From positions 1 through 8,612 of the forward strand of contig JAILEJ010000133.1 of the NCBI GenBank assembly GCA_024688095.1: a stretch of DNA of 8,612 nucleotides, read 5' to 3'. The stretch comes from Butyrivibrio sp. Lineage in GTDB: Bacteria > Bacillota > Clostridia > Lachnospirales > Lachnospiraceae. Made by a program: the position numbers and the translations under genes. Below the pieces are notes generated by a model. That model saw only the letters and a list, made by a program, of their open reading frames with translations. It ran no database searches and was not told where the DNA came from. This document shows positions 5,932 to 8,612 of the stretch, piece by piece. Within the stretch, counting starts at the first letter, position 1. Each line of letters starts with the position of its first letter.

Positions 5932-7428
5932 TTATCTGTATGATGCTGCATTCCAACGAAGCTCGTTCTTGAAATCTCTGATATTTGTATCTTTATCAAT
6001 TATTACTACTTCGATTCCCATTGCATCTGCCCAGTCAACCATCTGCTGAACTGAAAGATCATATGAGAATGATGTATGATGAGCACCACCCGCAAGAATC
6101 CAAGCAGCTGCACCAACCTTAAGGTCTGGCTGTGGTGTCCAGAATGCTGTAGCAACTGGAAGCTTAGGCATCTCTTTTTCTGTCTTCTTACAATCAACTG
6201 CGTTGATGATAAGTCTGAATCTTGTACCAAGGTCAACAAGTGAACATGCAATAGCTGGTCCTTCTTTTGCTGTGAATACAAGACGTGCAGGATCTTCTCT
6301 GTTACCCATTGAAAGAGGCTGAACCTTAATTGAAACAGGGCCATCTGCGATTGTTGGACAAACCTCAAGCATGTGAGCCTGAAGAATTCCTTCTTTACCC
6401 TTTACAAGGTTGTATGTGTAATCTTCCATGAAAGAAGTTCCCTTGGCATCCTTCTTTCCTGCTGTCATAAGTTTCATAAGTCTTACAAGAGCTGCTGTCT
6501 TCCAGTCACCTTCTGCACCGAAACCATAACCTTTTTCCATAAGTCTCTGAATTGCAAGACCTGGAAGCTGCTTAAGTCCGCCAAGCATACCAAAGTGTGT
6601 TACAACTGCATGATAATTTCTCTCTGTAAGGAACTTCTCAAGTCCAATTTCAATCTGAGCCTGAACTTCAACATGCTTTCTGAACTCAGCCTCATCTCTT
6701 CCTTCAAGAAGAATGTTATATTTGCTGTAATACTCATCTGTAAGAGCGCTAACATCTCCAGCAGATACAGCATCTACATATTTAACAACATCATTTACAT
6801 TGTAGTGATCGATTTCCCAGCCAAACTTAACCTGAGCTTCAACCTTATCACCTTCTGTAACTGCAACGTTGTTCATGTTATCACCTAAACGTGCAACTCT
6901 GATGTGTGAAGATTCCATAATACCAAGAGCTGTTGTCATCCAGTCTGCGAGCTCTGCAACAACTTCAGGATCTGTCCAATGACCAACAATGATCTTTCTC
7001 TCGATACCCATTCTTGATACGATGTGACCATATTCTCTGTCACCATGAGCTGACTGGTTCTCGTTCATGAAGTCCATATCGATTGTATCGTAAGGAATTT
7101 CCTCATTGAACTGTGTATGTAAGTGGCAAAGAGGCTTCTTATATTCCTGAAGTCCGATGATCCACATTTTAGCTGGTGAAAAAGTATGCATCCATGTGAT
7201 TACACCTGCACACTCAGGATCGTTATTAGCATCATTAAGAGTCTGTCTTATTGTTGCCTGATCAATAAGAACCGGCTTGAAAACAAGCTCAAAAGGAAGC
7301 TTTCCTGTTTTATTAAGTTCCTCAACGATTTTCTGTGAGTGCTCAGCTACCTTTCTAAGACACTCATCTCCGTACAGATCCTGTGATCCTGTGCAGAACC
7401 AAATTTTGTAATTCTTTGTTGCTACCAT
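5932..7428 (-). CDS. araA: L-arabinose isomerase AraA
   Basis: This cytosolic enzyme converts L-arabinose to L-ribulose, the first step of the bacterial isomerase pathway. The 498-residue length matches the family (about 470-500). The four metal/catalytic positions are present: E306 in GFGAEGDWKTAALVR, E335 in TSFMEDYTY, H352 in LQAHMLEVCP, and the histidine pair H450-H451 in AGGAHHTSFS. The N-terminal signature FCTGSQDLYG (11-20) and the HLHTQFNEEIP segment (102-112) are also typical. The ATG start is preceded by a strong AGGAGG seven bases away. A promoter-like sequence sits just upstream, and a long hairpin starts about 20 bases after the stop codon, before araB. Nothing is truncated. Confidence 0.97.
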   Translation of the reverse strand: MVATKNYKIWFCTGSQDLYGDECLRKVAEHSQKIVEELNKTGKLPFELVFKPVLIDQATIRQTLNDANNDPECAGVITWMHTFSPAKMWIIGLQEYKKPLCHLHTQFNEEIPYDTIDMDFMNENQSAHGDREYGHIVSRMGIERKIIVGHWTDPEVVAELADWMTTALGIMESSHIRVARLGDNMNNVAVTEGDKVEAQVKFGWEIDHYNVNDVVKYVDAVSAGDVSALTDEYYSKYNILLEGRDEAEFRKHVEVQAQIEIGLEKFLTERNYHAVVTHFGMLGGLKQLPGLAIQRLMEKGYGFGAEGDWKTAALVRLMKLMTAGKKDAKGTSFMEDYTYNLVKGKEGILQAHMLEVCPTIADGPVSIKVQPLSMGNREDPARLVFTAKEGPAIACSLVDLGTRFRLIINAVDCKKTEKEMPKLPVATAFWTPQPDLKVGAAAWILAGGAHHTSFSYDLSVQQMVDWADAMGIEVVIIDKDTNIRDFKNELRWNAASYR

Positions 7429-7453
7429 TTTAATTCCTCCTGTTTCTAATCCT

Positions 7454-7481
7454 TATATATAAAAATAACTTTATTTATCAA
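7454..7481 (-). promoter_or_regulatory. Candidate sigma-70-type promoter for araA
   Basis: On the minus strand TTGATA (7476-7481) is followed after 16 bases by TATATA (7454-7459); TATAAG with 18-base spacing is an alternative. The araA Shine-Dalgarno starts about 13 bases further on, so the leader would be short. The spacer is AT-rich, which makes chance matches easy. No AraR-like GTAC core is present between araR and araA, so if AraR controls this promoter its site is not of the Bacillus type, or control acts upstream of araR outside the window. Confidence 0.45.
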
Positions 7482-7517
7482 AGCTTTTTATCAGCTTTAA
7501 TTAACTTTTTCATGGCA

Positions 7518-8594
7518 CTAATTGCTCTTCTTGATTTCTTTAACAGACTCTCTGATGATCAGATCCTCTTCAAATTCGTATGTTGCCTTAAATCCTTTAT
7601 GATGAATCATATGTACAAGGTTTTCAGCAGCTTTTTCGCCAAGCTTTTCTTTGGGATGAGGTACGCTTGATATCTTTGGAGTGCTAAGTCTTGCAATATC
7701 TGAATCGTCCATACTCATTATTGAAATATCTTCAGGAACTTTTTTACCCTCTTCTTCAAGAATTCCAATTATTTCACTTGCAACCTGATCGTTGTATGCA
7801 AAAATAGCAGAACATCCAGAAATCCTTCCCAAAATCCTGTCCTTGCATGCCTTTATATTTCTTGCATCCACGCTATCAAGCCAGACTATATTATTTTCAT
7901 CAACCTTTTGTCCACATTCTCTGATTGCTTTTATATATCCTGCGTAACGTCCTCTACCCTGACCATCATCAAGTTTCATAATGCAGGCTATCTGAGAATG
8001 TCCCATATCAATTAACTTTTTTACAGCCTTGTATGCACATTTTTTATCATTTAATGATACATGTGGCATATCCAGCTCTGGATAATAGCTGTTTATAAAC
8101 ATTACCGGTATATCTTTTTTGGCAAATTCCTTATAAAGCCTGATATTAGGATTTGGCAATGCGCTTTTTGTTGGTTCAATGATGACACCTGCCACATCAC
8201 CTCTGTTTATTATTTCTTCCAGAATCTGTCTTTCCTTATCAACAGTATTCCCGGTAAAAGAAATCTGAGTTGTATACTCAAGCTGACTAAGCTTACTTTC
8301 AATTCCCTGAATCGTCTTTGGAAAAATATAACTGTCTACATATGTAGTAATAACAGCAATACTGTTTTTTCCATCCTTGCCGGCTCTTTCGTCAGCAACA
8401 TAAGTTCCGCTTCCTCTTATGCTCACAAGAATTCCGCTTTCAACAAGACTTCCTATTGCGTGTCTTGCAGTCTGTCTGCTTATTCCAAACTTCTCACAAA
8501 TCTCATTTTCAGATGGTATCTTATCTCCGGGAGCAAGTTCGCCACTGCTTATATTCTCGGAAATCCAATCTATTACTATTTGATATTTAGCCAA
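7518..8594 (-). CDS. araR: Arabinose-responsive transcriptional repressor AraR (GntR/LacI chimera)
   Basis: The predicted 358-residue protein has the two-part build of AraR. Residues about 4-68 form a GntR-type winged helix: the recognition helix region is around 31-50 (EICEKFGISRQTARHAIGSL) and the wing ends in RGSGTYVA. Residues about 76-350 form a LacI/periplasmic-binding-type sensor, with the family motifs FAYNDQVA (265-272) and VPEDISIMSMDD (286-297). Bacillus subtilis AraR has the same build and similar length; it represses arabinose genes and releases DNA when it binds L-arabinose. The start is TTG, chosen because AGAGGAG lies five bases upstream and the first helix of the GntR domain begins immediately. 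It lies 89 bp upstream of araA on the same strand, so the regulator probably shares a transcript with its targets. Family and local role are secure from context; the effector is inferred from the neighbours. Confidence 0.9.
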   Translation of the reverse strand: MAKYQIVIDWISENISSGELAPGDKIPSENEICEKFGISRQTARHAIGSLVESGILVSIRGSGTYVADERAGKDGKNSIAVITTYVDSYIFPKTIQGIESKLSQLEYTTQISFTGNTVDKERQILEEIINRGDVAGVIIEPTKSALPNPNIRLYKEFAKKDIPVMFINSYYPELDMPHVSLNDKKCAYKAVKKLIDMGHSQIACIMKLDDGQGRGRYAGYIKAIRECGQKVDENNIVWLDSVDARNIKACKDRILGRISGCSAIFAYNDQVASEIIGILEEEGKKVPEDISIMSMDDSDIARLSTPKISSVPHPKEKLGEKAAENLVHMIHHKGFKATYEFEEDLIIRESVKEIKKSN

Positions 8595-8612
8595 GAAAGC
8601 TCCTCTCCCGTC

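Noticed and set aside
6373..6888. 171-residue plus-strand reading frame inside araA
   Set aside because: It is antisense to a well-conserved enzyme gene, has no domain-like composition and simply mirrors araA codon use.
7480..7498. AAAGCT/AGCTTT hairpin as a terminator between araR and araA
   Set aside because: The stem is only six weak pairs and no U-run follows in the transcription direction.

Overview
The window holds an L-arabinose catabolic cluster of a low-GC Gram-positive bacterium, with every gene on the minus strand, followed by about 1.5 kb of gene-free, repeat-rich DNA at the left end. The split transketolase, the GntR/LacI-type AraR, the purine-rich Shine-Dalgarno sites (AGGAGG, AAAGGA) and the AT-rich spacers suggest an anaerobic Clostridia, most likely a Lachnospiraceae member such as a Butyrivibrio or Pseudobutyrivibrio relative. 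That placement is inferred from style and was not searched.

Reading along the minus strand (right to left), the genes are araR (8594-7518, repressor), araA (7428-5932, L-arabinose isomerase), araB (5826-4231, FGGY-family L-ribulokinase), araD (4201-3497, L-ribulose-5-phosphate 4-epimerase), then the N-terminal (3326-2499) and C-terminal (2502-1561) subunits of a two-part transketolase, which overlap by ATGA. Together they convert L-arabinose to L-ribulose, L-ribulose-5-phosphate and D-xylulose-5-phosphate, and feed the last into the non-oxidative pentose phosphate pathway. AraR probably senses arabinose and controls the set. No transporter or glycosidase lies in the window. A promoter-like sequence precedes araA, a long hairpin separates araA from araB, and a 170-nt gap with a palindrome and a possible operator precedes the transketolase pair. 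Two starts were moved three codons downstream (araB, araD), because the upstream start codons overlap the Shine-Dalgarno sites.

The left 1.56 kb has no convincing gene but is not featureless. It is built from two degenerate repeat families. Family A is a foldback element whose arms pair almost end to end and whose tip is an intrinsic terminator stem starting AAAGAACCTG. One copy is at 186-521 (+), one at 1356-1552 (-), and a partial copy is at 1160-1266 (-). Family B is a 105-bp unit, present as two close tandem copies (717-926) plus diverged copies on either side (about 612-716 and 1277-1355). Each B unit contains small palindromes, one of which shows a compensatory base-pair change. A separate, strongly branched 150-nt hairpin lies at 1003-1154. 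The right-hand family A copy starts eight bases after the transketolase stop codon and appears to supply the operon's terminator.

The enzyme genes are ordinary for the group. The repeat region is the part worth following up: I do not recognise it as any named element, and it may be a foldback (MITE-like) family or a set of structured 3'-end RNAs.
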